A DNA stretch of 64,000 nucleotides from Odobenus rosmarus divergens (Eukaryota > Chordata > Mammalia > Carnivora > Odobenidae), in NCBI RefSeq assembly GCF_000321225.1, contig NW_004450582.1, forward strand, positions 5,645 through 69,644, written 5' to 3'. Below the pieces are notes generated by a model that saw nothing but the letters and a program-made list of their open reading frames with translations, had not been told where the DNA came from and did not search any database. Positions 11,456 through 23,829 of this stretch are shown here, one piece after another. Position numbers and translations under genes: made by a program. The stretch's first letter is position 1. Every line of letters begins with the position of its first letter.

Positions 11456-12387
11456 CCCTTCCTTTTTATTATTTGTAAGTATTTTTGATGTATGGCACAT
11501 ATAAATTGCAGAAATTCTAAATTAGAGTTTGATAAATTTTTACAATGCAAACATACCCTTCTCATGCACTTCAGTCATTTCTAGCCCCAGAGCTAATTAC
11601 TCTTCTGACTTTTATCACAATGAACATATAAGTGAAAGCATATAGAGTATATTATATTATGTCTGCTTCTTTGTTCTATGCTGAAATATATATATTGATA
11701 TATAATATCAATATGTATGCCAACACTATTAAAATAGTTTTTTTCATATTTGTATAGTATTCTATTCCATGAATATATCATAATTCATTTATTCATTCTA
11801 ATATTGATGGATATTTGGGTTATTTCCAGTTTGGGGCTATTATAAATAATGTTGCTAAGAAAATTCTTGTGCATGCATTTTGGTACACATTTGCACATAT
11901 CACTGTTGAGTAGAGTGAGTACAGGTGGGGTTGCAGAGTCAAAAAACATTCCTATGTTCAGCTTTAGAAGATATTGAGTCTTCCAAATTTACTTTAGCAA
12001 TTCTCATGGCCACCAGCAGCATACAGCAGTTTCAGTTGTTCTACATCTTTGCCAACATTTGATATTATCAGTTTTTCAAACATTAACTGTTCTGATAATT
12101 AGCTTTTGTAAATGGTAATAATTGGGAAGTAGCAAGAGAGACTTTGAGTTGTACCACATCCTAATATTGATAATGTCAGGTTTATAGATTAAGTATTCCA
12201 ATGTTCGTGAATGCTGTAACATTGTGGTTTTAACTTAATTAATTTAACTGATGATTTATGATGTTAAGCACTTTCCCACGTGCTTAGTGACCATCTCTGT
12301 ATCTTCCTCTGTAAAGTAGTTAGTTATGTTTTCGCCTCTTATTTTCCTGGGTTTCTTGTACCTTTACTTTTGATTATAGGATTTTAT

Positions 12388-12419
<32 letters not shown>

Positions 12420-12441
12420 TTATAAAATATATATATATATT
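12388..12441. repeat. (CA)n and (TA)n microsatellite
   Basis: ACACACACACACAAACACAC followed by ATATATATATATAT, at the place in the L1 3' region where several copies in this window carry AC runs. Confidence 0.9.
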
Positions 12442-13466
12442 CTAGATATAGACCCATTAGTAAATAGAGTAATGTGAATATTATACCCTAGTCCGTGGTT
12501 TGTGTCCTTAAATTTTTGGTTGCTCTATACATATATGCATGTCCGCAAATGACCTAGAAAACACCTTGCATATTGATTTGGAGTTGCAAGTAAGTTTTAG
12601 CCAGTAGGCAAATTTACAAATATCGGAACTGTGACTAATGGAGATAGACTATATTTAGTAAGAATATTTTTATCTATGTTCATGAATGATATTGGTATAA
12701 AATATTCTTTCTTGTGATACTTATGACAGTTTAGTAAGGGGACTATGCTGGTCACATAAATGACCTAATTTTTGTTCTCTTTTCTTCTTTATTCTGAAAG
12801 TATTATTTCTTATTGATAAAAGTTATGAGTAAAGTAATTGGACCTAGGGTTCTATTTGTTGAAGAGTTTCTGAATACGGTTTCAGTTTTTTAAATAAAGG
12901 GTTAATTATTTTTTAAATTTTTATTTCTTCTTGTGTTAGTTTGGCTAATTTTTTTATTAAATTTTTTTATTGTTATGTTAATCAGTGGCTAATTGTGTTT
13001 TTAAAAGAACTTGACCTATGTTTTCTAATTTGTCAAAAGTATCAGCATAAATTTATTTATAGTATCCACTTATTCTTGTGATATCTATAGGATCTGTAGT
13101 AGTGCCTTCTATATCTACCATTTTATTATTAGTTTGTATTATCAGTCTTTTTGATCAGTCGTACTAGCAGTATATCAATTTTATTGATCTTTTCAAAGAA
13201 CCAACTTTTGAATGTATTAACTAATGTTTCTTCAATTTCCACTTTATTATCACTATTTTTCTTCTTTAACTTACTTTAGGTTTAATTTGTACTCTGTTTT
13301 CTACCTTCCTCAAGTAGAAATTGAAATTATTTTATACTAATTTTTTCTAATAAAAGCATTTACATAATTAACTTTACCTCTCAGCACTGTTTTAGCTGCA
13401 TTTCACACATTTTAATATAGTTTTTTTCTCTCAGTTTAAAATATTTTCTAATTATTTTTTTCTTTT

Positions 13467-13660
13467 GGGGTGCCTTGGTGGCTAAATTGGTTAAGTGTCT
13501 GCCTTTGGTTCAGATCATGATCTCTGGGTCCTGGGACTGAGCTACCATCCAACTTCCCACTCAGCAGGGAGTCTGCTTCTCTTTGTCTCTCCCCCTGCCC
13601 CTCCCCACTGCTCATTCTCTCTCAAATAATTCTTTTTTTAAATCTTTAAAAAAAATCTTT
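13467..13660 (+). mobile_element. CAN SINE, diverged
   Basis: The head is GGGGTGCCTTGGTGGCTAAA, followed by a CT-rich body and a partly duplicated AATCTTTAAAAA tail. It has more mismatches than the young copies. It sits within the old minus-strand L1 and no clean target duplication is visible. Confidence 0.9.
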
Positions 13661-14300
13661 AAAAATGTTATGTATCTCTCTCCATCTGATTTTCATTGAG
13701 ATTTTTATTTTTCTCTTTGGAGTTGGTAGTCACTTTTTATTATGCTGTGCCTATAGGTATATTTATTTGCATTCATCATGCTTGATATCTTTAATCAGCT
13801 TGAAAAAAATTTAGCCAATTCTGTTGAAATATTTCTTCCCCATTCTGCCATGCCTTTCTCAATAAGACCAATATTCCACGATATGTTAAATAATGTTATC
13901 ATGAGGCATATATTATTTATCTTCTTTTCAGTATTTTCCCACCTTTTTTCCTCCTTTGATTATCCAGGACTTTTTAATTGACTCACTTACCAGTGTATTA
14001 CTGTTTTGCTCTGTCAAATCTAAGTCAGTTTACTAAATTCTTAAATTCAGTTATTTTATTTTAACAAAATCCAAAAATATAACTTTTTGTCCTCTTTGTA
14101 TAGATTCAAGATTCTGGTGAAATTATTTCTTTCATTGTCTTAAATATATTAATCATAGTGATTTTAGATTTATCTCTTTCAATTGCCTAGTTTTACTCTT
14201 CTTTTTACTTGGTCCTATTTCTTGCCATGTCTAATAATTTTGTATTAAATGTTAATAATTTTATACAAAAAAATGATAAGGCTATGAATGTTGTTGTAGT

Positions 14301-15524
14301 CCCCCACAAATAATTTGTTTCTTCTGGGCATCAGGTAATATACAAACAGAGCATATTGATACAACTAAGACTGGTACATCTCAAATTTGTTCCTATTCCT
14401 ACGCATGGTCTTTCTACTGTCTCAACTAGAAGGGTTCTCAGGACTATAACACCTTTGGAAAATCTTATCTCCAGTTTTTGTCTCCACAGCACTTTGAGAC
14501 TATTGAGTTCCTCCACTTAGCTTTCCACTTTCCACTCTTAGCATCTGTGCTTATGCATTTTGACCTACTTATGTTTGTGTGAGAAGCCAGCAAATGCCTT
14601 ATGAGAAAGTTGCATACAGAATGTAGGCAACATTTTACTATGCTGTTTACCTTTTGGGATCTTGGTGTCTCAAATCCTACATATCTTGATGACCCTAAAT
14701 TTCAGTTTTTGTCTTTCCAGAGCAGTGATACTACAAATTCTACTCCACTATTTTCTGGTAGGCCTCTGTTCTCTGTATTATGAATCAGCAAATATCCAGA
14801 GAGGATAAATGAAGGACAAATATTTGACTGGTCTTAGTGCATTTTTTCTCCCAGTAGAACCCTGATTGCCCTAAATTTTTTTCCACTCCTTTTTAATTTA
14901 AAATATTTTAATGTAAAGATTTAAAGTGGATTTTGACAAGAGAATGGGTCCAATAAATGCTACCTCATAGAGCCAAACATAATAGTTGTTTCTTCCTGTG
15001 TTTTCTTCTCTCTCCACGTTCATTCCTATACATACTCCCTCACTCTTCTGGGTACGACCATATCCTTTGATGGCAGCTACTATTGCTGTTGCAAGAATGC
15101 TACCCTCTTGCTGGAACCATCACATCTCCTAGGTAGCACTGCTGCTACCACTAAGTATAAATGCTGATGCACCAGAACTCTCAATGAGACATGTAACAAG
15201 ATGGAGAAGAATTTGTCTGAGTTATAGTTTGGTAAAGAGATGCTAATCCACACTGTCCCATACACTATTATCTCTTTAATGAAAGCAACTTTCTTTCTAA
15301 TATGCATAGATACAGCCAGGGAAGAACATACTGTTGTTCTTTTATGTATCATTACTACTAAGACATCATTATTGAATCACATTTGGCTCTCTTATTCCCT
15401 CTTCCTTAGGTTAAGGTAAATGTTATTAAAAGAGTCTCCAAAGAACTAGGAAAACAAAGTTTTAATAACTCCCTATGTAATTTCATCAAACATTAACACA
15501 TCTAGCAACAGATACAGCACAAAA
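14301..15524. other. Unannotated noncoding stretch, perhaps L1-derived at its start
   Basis: The part up to about 14550 may still be decayed L1, but I cannot align it with confidence. 14600-15524 shows no recognisable repeat or gene. Short frames at 14601-14783 and 15080-15352 have no family likeness. Confidence 0.45.
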
Positions 15525-15744
15525 TAGTGGCTCTCAAATGGGAGTGATTTTCCCCCTCTGCCCAGGAGAAAGTTGGCACTCTCTGGAGATGACATTTTGA
15601 GCTACTACTGGAATCTACTGAATAGAGGCCAAGAAGGCAGCTAAAATCCTGCAATGCACTGGACAGACACTGCCCCACCTTCCATCCTCAAAAAAGAATT
15701 ATCTGGCCTAAAATGTCAATAGTGCCAAGGGAGAGAATAACTGG
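15525..15744 (+). mobile_element. MER5A-type hAT-Charlie MITE
   Basis: It starts TAGTGGCTCTCAAATGGG and continues through GAATTATCTGGCCTAAAATG and TCAATAGTGCCAAGG, in the order of the MER5A consensus (recalled). It is a nonautonomous DNA transposon with no coding capacity. A second copy is at 56441-56648. Confidence 0.88.
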
Positions 15745-15984
15745 CCTAGACTTAAGTTGGGTTCTTTCTGCTCTATAGCAACTGAGCTTAGCTTTTTTTC
15801 AAAGGGAACTGTGACCAATTATCAAACACATTTTTTTAATGGCAAAGGTGAATAATAATAGTATCAACAATATTTCAAATTTGTTTATTATATAATACAG
15901 ATTGCTAATTGCCTTCCTGTACGATAGTGATTGAGGAGAATGAAATAACTCAATTTTGGTCCATAAGATGACTAACAACAATTT

Positions 15985-16412
15985 TTGCATCTATATTCAT
16001 TAGCAATATTGGCCTACATTTTTTCTTTTCTTGTAGTGTCCTTATCAAGTTTGGTATGAAGGTTACGATGGTCTCATAAAATGCATTTGGGAGTGTTCTC
16101 TCTTCAGATTTTTGGAAGATTTGAGAAGGGTTAGTATTAATTCTTTAAATATTTTATAGGATTCACCAGTGAACCCATCTGATCCTTGGCTTTTCTGTTT
16201 TGGGAGGTTTTTGATTACTAATTCAATCTCTTTACTCATCGGTCTGTTTAGCTTTTCTATTTCTTTATGATTTCGTCTTGGTAAGATATATGTTTCTAGA
16301 AATTTACCCATTTCTTCTAGGCTATCCACTTTGTTGCTATATATTTGTTCATAGTACTCTCTTACAGTCCTTTGTATTTCTGTGGTATCAACTATAGTGT
16401 CTCTGTTGCCTT
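15985..16412 (-). mobile_element. L1 ORF2 fragment (RT region), minus strand
   Basis: Reverse-strand ORF2 text includes the stretch encoding KSQGSDGFTGESYK, close to the L1 RT motif with SPGPDGFTGEFYQ wording. The frame at 16063-16329 is open for 88 codons. It is truncated on both sides and continues into the GC-rich block at 16413, which is read as the 5' UTR of the same element with the intervening part deleted. Confidence 0.85.
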
Positions 16413-17490
16413 AAGATGGGCACAAATTCAGACTGGGCTTTGTGATCAGGTGCCACTGGCAAAGCTCCACTGTTAGGAAAGGTCATTGGCTAGGCTCTTT
16501 AGTGATGAAGGACCTCTGTTTCCTGAAGCTGGGTGGGACTGCAGACTGTGGATGGGGTCATTATTAGGGGGGGCACTGGCTGGCCTCTGCCTGGACAAGG
16601 CTAGAAGGTAGGCTCAGCCGTCAAGCAAGATAACTGGGCTCTGTTGTGGGATGTGGCTATAGGCTGGGTTCTGAGGTTGTCCAAGGTCACTCTTAAGGCT
16701 CCCTGGTTATGCAGGATCAGAGGGTATACCAGTTAGATAGGACTGTGGCTTGGTTCCCTGCATAAGTGCAGCTAAAAGATAGGATTTTTGACTGCCAGAC
16801 TGTCAGATCAGTCTTCCTATATGGGTGGGATGGCAGGCTATCCTCAGCAAATCGGCAGGGCTGTGAATTTAATTCCATGCCAGGGCATGAGTGCAGAGCA
16901 GGCTCCTCAGTCATTAAGGCTCTTTGGCTGAGGACCCCATGTCAGGCAGCACTGCGCACTGAGCTCCCTGGACAGACAAGGCCACCAGCTGGCTGGAATC
17001 TCCACTGACATGCAGCTATGAGGAGGAATGCAGTCTGCCAAAATCTGAGCACTGGTTGCTGTAAACCCCTGCCTGTTTTCTCTGTTTCTTTTGATTCTTA
17101 GTAGTCAAGCCTAACAGATTTCCCAAATGATCCTCATGAGGTATGATCCTAGAGGGTTTCCTGGGAAACATCCTGCAAAGCTGGGGGATCTGGATGTCCA
17201 CCTTGGGCTCTTTTCTTTCCCCCACTAGAGAAAATATAGGCCCGGGGAGGGGGGTCTTCTCAGTGCAGGCACTGTGCCAGCATAGGGAAGGGGTGATGTA
17301 GTTAGAGTGTACCCACATACCCTTCTGTGGGGTTGTTCTTAGTCTCTGAGGTCCAGGCAGGTGCTTCAGCCTCACCCCTCAGTTCTGAGATTTTCACAAA
17401 GGTGTCTTATCTATGAATAGCTGCTAGCTGGTCTTCTTGTGAGGGAAACTAAAGCTGGGAACAACTTAGGCAGCTATCTCAATAACGTCA
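16413..17490 (-). mobile_element. GC-rich block, probable L1 5' UTR
   Basis: This GC-rich sequence in AT-rich surroundings repeats loose units built on GGCTCTG, CACTGGCTGGCCTC and GGCTCCCTGG. The far end reads, on the minus strand, AGAGTGACGTTATTGAGAT then AGCTGCC, similar to the start of mammalian L1 5' UTRs with a CRE-like TGACGT and a degenerate AAGATGGCGGC. Its order and strand fit the ORF2 fragment at 15985-16412. Reading frames here (16717-17375) are incidental. It could instead be an unrelated minisatellite. Confidence 0.55.
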
Positions 17491-17719
17491 CTCTGAAATT
17501 GGCATGAATTTTAACACTAATTATCTAAATTTTATCAAAGGTGCCAAATCACTCCATACTCTGATATTATTTCTCAACTGCCTCCAAATTCAGACAGAGA
17601 AAAACATTACTCATTGGCTCTTTATTAGCTATATCCCAAAACTTCAACCAAAGAGAATTAATTCATCCGTACCACAATGTCCTTTATGCATAAACTAAAA
17701 TTATTACCAAGTATCAAAT

Positions 17720-17866
17720 GTTGTATCATGTTGTCTACATATGTTGACAAATGTAATCCTTCATAGCATCACTATAAGACAACTAAAGCATGAAGAATTT
17801 GAATAACTTACCTAAAGTCTCATGGCTACTAATTAGAAAAGCCAGTATTATTTAGACTATGGGTCT
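17720..17866 (-). mobile_element. MIR relic
   Basis: Minus-strand text follows MIR core order: TAGTAGCCATGAGACTTTAG, GTAAGTTATTCAA, then a decayed 3' part. It ends at the L1 target duplication (17867-17878). Confidence 0.6.
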
Positions 17867-17878
17867 AGATCCTGAATT

Positions 17879-19676
17879 TTTTTAAGTTTTTATTAAAATT
17901 CCAGTGAGTTAACATACAGTGTAATATTAGTTTCAGGTGTACAATATAGTGATTCAACACTTACATACAACACCCAGTGTTCATCATGGTGAGTATACTT
18001 ATAATCCCCATCACCTATTTCACCCATCCCCCCCATGCACCTCCCCTCTGGTAACCATCACTTTGTTCTCTATAGTTAAAAATTTGTTTCTTGGTTTGCC
18101 TCTCTCTTTTCTCTGATCATTTGTTTTATTTCTTAAATTCCACATATGAGTGAAATCCTATGGTATTTGTCTTTCTCTGACTTATTTCACTTAGCATCAT
18201 ATTCTCTAGTTCTATCCATGTCATTGCAAATGGCAAGATTTTAAATTTTTTTATGGCTGAGTAATATAGTAATATTCCATTATATAAAAATATATATAAA
18301 ATTATATACATATGTAAACTATATATACACACACACACACACACACATATATGTGTGTGTGTGTGTGTGTATATGTCACTCTTCTTTATCCATTCATCAG
18401 TCAACAGACATTTGGGCTATTTCCATAATTTGGAAATTCTACATAATGCTGTTATAATTATCAAGGTGCATGTATCTTTTTGAATTAGTATTTTTTTTTT
18501 ATTCTTTGGATAAATAGTAGTACAACTGCTAGATTCTATTTTTAACTTTTTGAGGAATCTCCATAATGTTTTCCAGAGTGGCTGCACCAGTTTGCATTCC
18601 TACTAAAAATGTAAGAGGTTTCCCCTTTTTCTGATCTTCAACAATGTCTGATGTTTACTGTGTGTTTAGCCATTCTGACTGGTGTGAAGTGACATCTCAT
18701 TGTAGTTTTGATTTGTATTTCCCTTATAACGAGTGATATTGACCATCTTTTCATGTGTCTGTTAGCCATCTGTATTTCTTCTTTGGAAAAATGTCTGTTC
18801 ATGTCTTCTGCCCATTTCTTAACTGGATTATTTGGTTTTGGTGTGTTGAGTTTTATAAGTTCTTTATATATTTTGGATACTAACTCTTTATTAGACTTGT
18901 CACTAGCAAGTATCTTCTCCCATTCCATAGGTTGACATTTAGTTCTGTTGATTGTTTCCTTCACATGCAGAAGCTTTTTATCTTAATGAAGTCCCAATAG
19001 TTCATTTTTGCTTTTGTTTCCCTTGCCTTCAGAGATGTGTTTAGTAAGAAGTTTTTATGGCTGATGTCAAAGAGGTTACTACCTGTGTTCTCCTCTGGTA
19101 TTTTAATGTTTTCCTATCTCACATTTAGGTCTTTCATCAATTTTGAATTTATTTTTGTGCACGATGTAAAGAAAGTGGTCCGGTTTCATTCTTCTGCCTG
19201 TGGCTGTCCAGTTTTCCCAACACGATTTGTTGAAGAGACCGTCTTTTTTCCATCAGATCTTTCCTGCTATGGTGAAGATTAATTGACCATATAGTTGTGG
19301 GTTCATTTCTGGGTATTCTATTCCGTTCTATTGATCTCTATGTACATTTTTGTGCCAGTACTATACTGTCTTGATCACTACAGTTTTGAAATATAAATTG
19401 AAGTCCAGAATTGTGATTCCTCCACCTTTGCTTTTCTTTTTCAAGGTTGCTTTGGCTATTCGGGGCCTTTTGTGGTTCCATACAAATTTTAGGATTGCCT
19501 GTTCTAACTCTATAAAAATTCTGTTGGTATTTTGATATGGACTGCATTAAATGTATAGATTGCTTTGAGTATTATAGACATTTTAACAGTATTTGTTCTT
19601 CAATCCATGAGCATGGAATGTTTTTCCATTTCTCTGTGTCATCTTTAATTTCTTTCATCAGTGTTTTATAGTTTTC
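17879..19676 (-). mobile_element. L1, 5'-truncated, minus strand, clean insertion
   Basis: About 1.8 kb, from poly(T) and 3' UTR text (GTTTCAGGTGTACAATATAG) at the left to ORF2 RT-side text at the right. It is flanked by a perfect 12-bp target duplication, AGATCCTGAATT (17867-17878 and 19677-19688). 5' truncation is normal for L1 insertion. ORF2 is broken; short frames (18638-18964) are fragments of its C-terminal part. It contains the AC/GT palindrome at 18329-18370. Confidence 0.93.
18329..18370. repeat. Perfect 42-bp AC/GT palindrome
   Basis: An (AC)n arm runs into TATATA and then a (GT)n arm, giving two 21-nt arms that pair perfectly with no loop. It arose at the microsatellite-prone site of the L1 3' region. 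It could form a cruciform or hairpin. Confidence 0.9.
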
Positions 19677-19704
19677 AGATCCTGAATTCTTATCTAAGAT
19701 GCTC

Positions 19705-19800
19705 TATCTCAAATGGTTAACCATAAAGATTAAATGAAATAATTTGTGCAAAGTATTTAACATTATACCCAGTACACAGGAGGTATTTAAATAAATAATG
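19705..19800 (+). mobile_element. MIR 3' end relic
   Basis: AAGATTAAATGAAATAATTT, CAAAGTATTTAACATTATAC and GGAGGTATTTAAATAAATAA follow the 3' end of a plus-strand MIR. It is diverged. Confidence 0.6.
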
Positions 19801-19924
19801 TGATATTTATTTTTGTTCTTAGTACTCTCAAAAGCTCAGTATATTAGAAGATTCCCATATAAGGGAAAGAGAAAATATTCTAGAGCAAGAAAAAGCTAAA
19901 TCTAAAACACAATTTTCAATTAAT

Positions 19925-20310
19925 TACATTATAATTTTCAACTAATTATTTAAACTTTCCATTTCTCAGGTTCCTCTATTATAAAATAAGGGTAATGATA
20001 TACATTTTATAAGGTTTTCAGAAAAACAGTCACTTAGCTGGGGCGCCTAGGTGCCTCAGTTAGTTAAGCGTCTGCCTTTGGCTTGGGTCATGATCCTGGA
20101 GTCCTGGAATGGAGGGACACATCCATCTCCCTCTGTCCCTTCCTCCTGCTCGTGCTCACACATGCTCTCTCTCTCAAATAAATAAATACAATCTTTAAAA
20201 AAATATTCACTTAGGCACTGGGAATATAGCATGTAATATATTCTAGTAATATAGAGTGAAACAGACACAAATGCTTTTCTCAATATTCCAGTGATGAAAG
20301 TGTATGATAA
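19925..20310 (+). mobile_element. Ancient MIR/L2-like relic split by a SINE
   Basis: TTTCTCAGGTTCCTCTATTA to TATAAGGTTTTCAG follows MIR plus-strand order. After the SINE, GCACTGGGAATATAGCATG and GTGAAACAGACACAAATGC resemble a common ancient repeat phrase. Assignment of the right part is weak. Confidence 0.5.
20040..20206 (+). mobile_element. CAN SINE
   Basis: The head is GGCGCCTAGGTGCCTCAG, with a shortened CT-rich body and an AAATAAATAAATACAATCTTT tail. An 8-bp duplication, TCACTTAG, is seen at 20030-20037 and 20207-20214. Confidence 0.93.
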
Positions 20311-21540
20311 ACAATAAGCACTCAGATTTGCATTAAAAATTAAAAATTTATATCTTTTTAATTTAATAAGTATTAAATCCCCTAGTCTTTTGAAATTTGA
20401 AAGAAAAATGCCAATCTACAAAAGTGACATAGTCTATCCTGATCTGATTTTAATTCTAGAATTGTTAGCCTTCAGAGAAGAAAATAGTATTGTATATAAT
20501 CTTTACCAAGTCATTTTACTTACTGATTTCTTTATTCTCCACCTCATGTTCATTTTCTGTATGTAGTTATATTTATGAACGTACTGAACAATCACATATA
20601 TCCCTTTCTCAACAAAATATCCAACAGAAATCTCCATTTAGGTATAATTTGATATTAGCACTTATACAATGGCTGCAATGGACCTGAACGTGTATTGTAC
20701 CAAGTACTTGACATAAGTTTGCTCTATCTAGTAAGTTCTCATAGGTGCTCTGATGATTTTTATTATAGCTGATTAGATATGCTTTGAGTAGTGTCACTTT
20801 AAAATGAAAATATTCCAGCCTTATTAGCATCATCACTGACAAACTTCTTAATTAAACTACTGATTCCAGCAATGATATAGTTTATAAGTACTCAAAAGTT
20901 ATAAATCTTTCCTTCCATTATGTTTTAAATTTTGCTCTAAGTATTACAGATTCCAGTGGTTGTATGCACCTCTAAAAATCATGAAATTATTTAGTTCTGA
21001 CAATTATTTCAGGAGGTCTTCTAACCTCACCCTCCTTTTTACCTTTGGATGATGAAGCTCCTTGCAAGGTCACTTGGGGAATAATGAGAATCTAAGATGT
21101 AATTTTAGTTCAGTGTCATTTCCTCTATATACGGTATGTACTCTGTTCTTTGAGATCTACCTTTTTCTCACTTTTCATTGTTCTAATTTCTACTTTCACT
21201 CTTTTGTTCTTTCTTTGTTCCTTCTATCTATTCTAATTCTATTTCCTGGCTCCGAAGTTCTTTTCTCTTTTCCTTCTTGGTTTCTCTGGTCATCAATTAC
21301 ATTTATTCACAGTCCATGCTTCTTGTATGACAAATAAATTGTAAGATTACTAAGAAGCAAACTGGTCCCATGCATATGAGTTACAAAAGTAGCATTAAAC
21401 AGCTTTACAGAAAGTTAAAAATAAAACCAAAGACACTATACTTATAAAATTAGCTAGAAAACAGTGAGATCATCAGTCAGCTAATGGTATAAGAGAGTAT
21501 CTCATAGACAAAGAAAAAAATAGGAAATCCTAGCTCTTAA
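20311..21540. other. Unannotated AT-rich noncoding stretch
   Basis: I see no recognisable repeat, exon or RNA gene. Short frames (20490-20687, 20609-20842, 21062-21337) overlap on both strands and have no family likeness. A T/C-rich stretch lies at 21165-21290. Confidence 0.55.
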
Positions 21541-21955
21541 CTACTGTATTGGGCACTCTGCAAATATTATTTATTTTTTAAAGATTTAGAGAGAGAGAGA
21601 GAGAGCACGTGCATGCTCATGCATGCAGGAAGAGGGGCAGAGGGAGAGGGAAAGAAATCCTCAAGCAGAATCCCCACTGAACGCAGAGCCCAACATGGGA
21701 CACAATCCCATGACCCTGAGGTCATAACCTGAGTCGAAACCAAGAGCTGGACGCTCAACCAACTGAACTACCCAGGTACCCCACAAATATTATTTAATTT
21801 CATCTTTTTGTAGCACTTTTAAGCAGTCATTATTGAGGAAAATTAATCTCAGAAAAATCCACAATACCCAATATCATATAGCAACTTGTCAGAGTTGGGA
21901 ATAAAATTCAGATCTGTCTCTCTCTAAAACTTCATGTTCTTTTTAGCTCATCACT
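21541..21955 (-). mobile_element. MIR-like relic split by a SINE
   Basis: The two halves (21541-21573 and 21797-21955) join to GCACTCTGCAAATATTATTTAATTTCATC and beyond, following minus-strand MIR order. The right half ends with text like the tRNA-related head. Strong decay makes the call moderate. Confidence 0.5.
21574..21783 (-). mobile_element. CAN SINE, older subfamily
   Basis: On the minus strand the head reads GGGGTACCTGGGTAGTTCAG, then CTCTTGGTTTCGACTCAGG, with a (CT)n run and a short A tail. A perfect 13-bp duplication, CAAATATTATTTA, lies at 21561-21573 and 21784-21796. Confidence 0.94.
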
Positions 21956-23829
21956 CTTTCATGGTGGCCCCTCATCATTTCCACAGAAGGAAATATAATG
22001 AAGTTGGTTACTTGCTAATTATGATGCCTACAACATTTTCAATGAAAGTGAAGAGAATAAAATCAAGTTGATCATTATTTTCTTTTGATTTTGGTACACT
22101 GCCTTGCTACCTAATTGGCAATAAAAATTCAGAATTTTGGTCAAAATCAGTATAACAATATTTAGTAAAAGAATAAATAAAACTCCTTTTCAATATTTAG
22201 TAAAAATAAACTCATTTTAAAATATTATCATTTTATATTTCACAATTCAGTTCAATTTCCAGGTGTTTGAATTCACTACTTTTTGTCAGTTATTTTTATT
22301 TATAAAACCGTGCATTACACACTCAGTTTTCAGTAGAAATATCCTGGGAAATCAGATATACAGTGGAATATAGTTGGCCTATAAAATAATTGTAATACAA
22401 ATTGAATTTGCATGATTTAAAACTAATATTAACATGCAATAGAATCAAAAAGTCTAATATCTAGAATGTCAGATTAGGTAGCAACAAATGTGTTTTCTTT
22501 CTTTAGATCATTAACATATGATGTTAATTGATTTGTGGAAGGCTACCTTGTGTACTCTCCAAATAAATTTATGTTAGTTATCTAGAAAAAATTTGATCTT
22601 TTTCTCAAAGAAAAAGCTTGTTATAATTAAAAAATTATCAATTTAAATATCCAATACCAAGGACAGCAGGTGGTTTCAACATAAAATTTTCTCTCTTCGT
22701 GTTGGCATTTGAAATATCAGTGTACTTATGTGGAACGTAATCATCTCCTTAACCCTGGTCTCTGCAGTATTTTTCTGTACTATGTTTTGTGTTGCTAACT
22801 ATACAACATAAGACATTAGTGAGTATGAGGAGAACCTTAGAGAGTGTGAATATCACTTTCATAGATTTCCTCACAGTCTTTCTTTGGTGCCTGCTACAAA
22901 ACCCACTTAATCAGCACCCTGATAAATGGTGCATCCACTTAATTGGAATAAGTGCCAAGGAGAAGAATCAATGTAGTTCATTTCAATGACTCCAAACAAT
23001 GGATAAATTGCACACAGAGTCCATTTAAATAGCACCCCTGACGTTGTCTGTAGGCCTAAAACAGGTGTGAATTGGTATTTGCCAGCACGAACTTCCCACT
23101 GCATAACCTTTTTTTGGCATCATGCTGCTTTCCTGTTCTACCACAGCTGCTAAATTAGGTTATCTTACTTCGGATGAGAAAGTTAAAGTCCTTGAAGCTC
23201 TGATTCCTCAGTAACATGTTCACATGAGCAACACCCCGATAATAAAAGAAAAAGTAAGTATTTTGGGAAAGAGTAATTGAGTAATTAGATGCTGAATGAG
23301 AGGGATGAAATGCTGTCAACATCTTTTTTTAAAAGCTCAAAACACTACAATATCAGAACAATTCTCAGCCTTCTAATAAGGAAAGAACACCAAGGCACTT
23401 ATATCCCAGTGGATACATCTTCAAATTTTATTAGAAACTTGGAATAGTTTTTCAGAAGAGGAACTAGGTGGCAAAATATCTCTTTCTAATTTCTGGTTTA
23501 CATGTTGTATATATGGGTATAACCTTTTGATAATCAAGATGAGTGATTAATTAACACATTTATTTTTTTCAGAATCTGTGCTAATTAACAATATTCTACT
23601 ATATTTTTCCAGTTTCTTTTAAAACTAAATCCATATGCAAAATGTCTCTATCTTCCTACATGTTTGTTTATTTATCTTGTGAATCTGTTTGCTGAACTCT
23701 GTTCATGAGAGAGGTTGAGACTGGAGATCTAAGAGTCGGGAGGAGGAGAATTAGGACTGATTTCCCCGTGGAGTCCCTGATGCACTTTCTCACCATAAAC
23801 TTCGGCACCTTTCAAAGGGATGGACCTCA
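21956..23829. other. Unannotated noncoding stretch
   Basis: Nothing recognisable as a gene or repeat. 22880-23170 is less AT-rich than its surroundings and holds an inverted CACTTA/TAAGTG pair at 22936-22954. It could be conserved noncoding DNA, but this cannot be shown from one sequence. Confidence 0.5.

Larger units (their letters stand above)
11456..14300 (-). mobile_element. Old L1 (L1M type), minus strand, decayed
   Basis: Reverse-strand L1 landmarks appear in order: 3' UTR-like sequence with TTCCATGAATATATCAT and GGATATTTGGGTTATTTCC (11750-11840), ORF2 C-terminal text (12230-12350, 12460-12510), and ORF2 RT-side text (13010-13460) such as ATTGATCTTTTCAAAGAACC. The part at 13740-14300 is looser. 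Segments at about 12120-12200 and 12540-12900 are less clear and may be insertions or strong decay. No frame survives. A SINE interrupts it at 13467-13660. Confidence 0.75.

Noticed and set aside
16063..16329. Reverse-transcriptase-like frame as a functional gene or retron
   Set aside because: It is a fragment of L1 ORF2, truncated on both sides and within a mammalian L1.
17016..17375. 119-codon frame as a coding exon
   Set aside because: It lies in the GC-rich block read as an L1 5' UTR, with another open frame on the opposite strand nearby (16766-17008).
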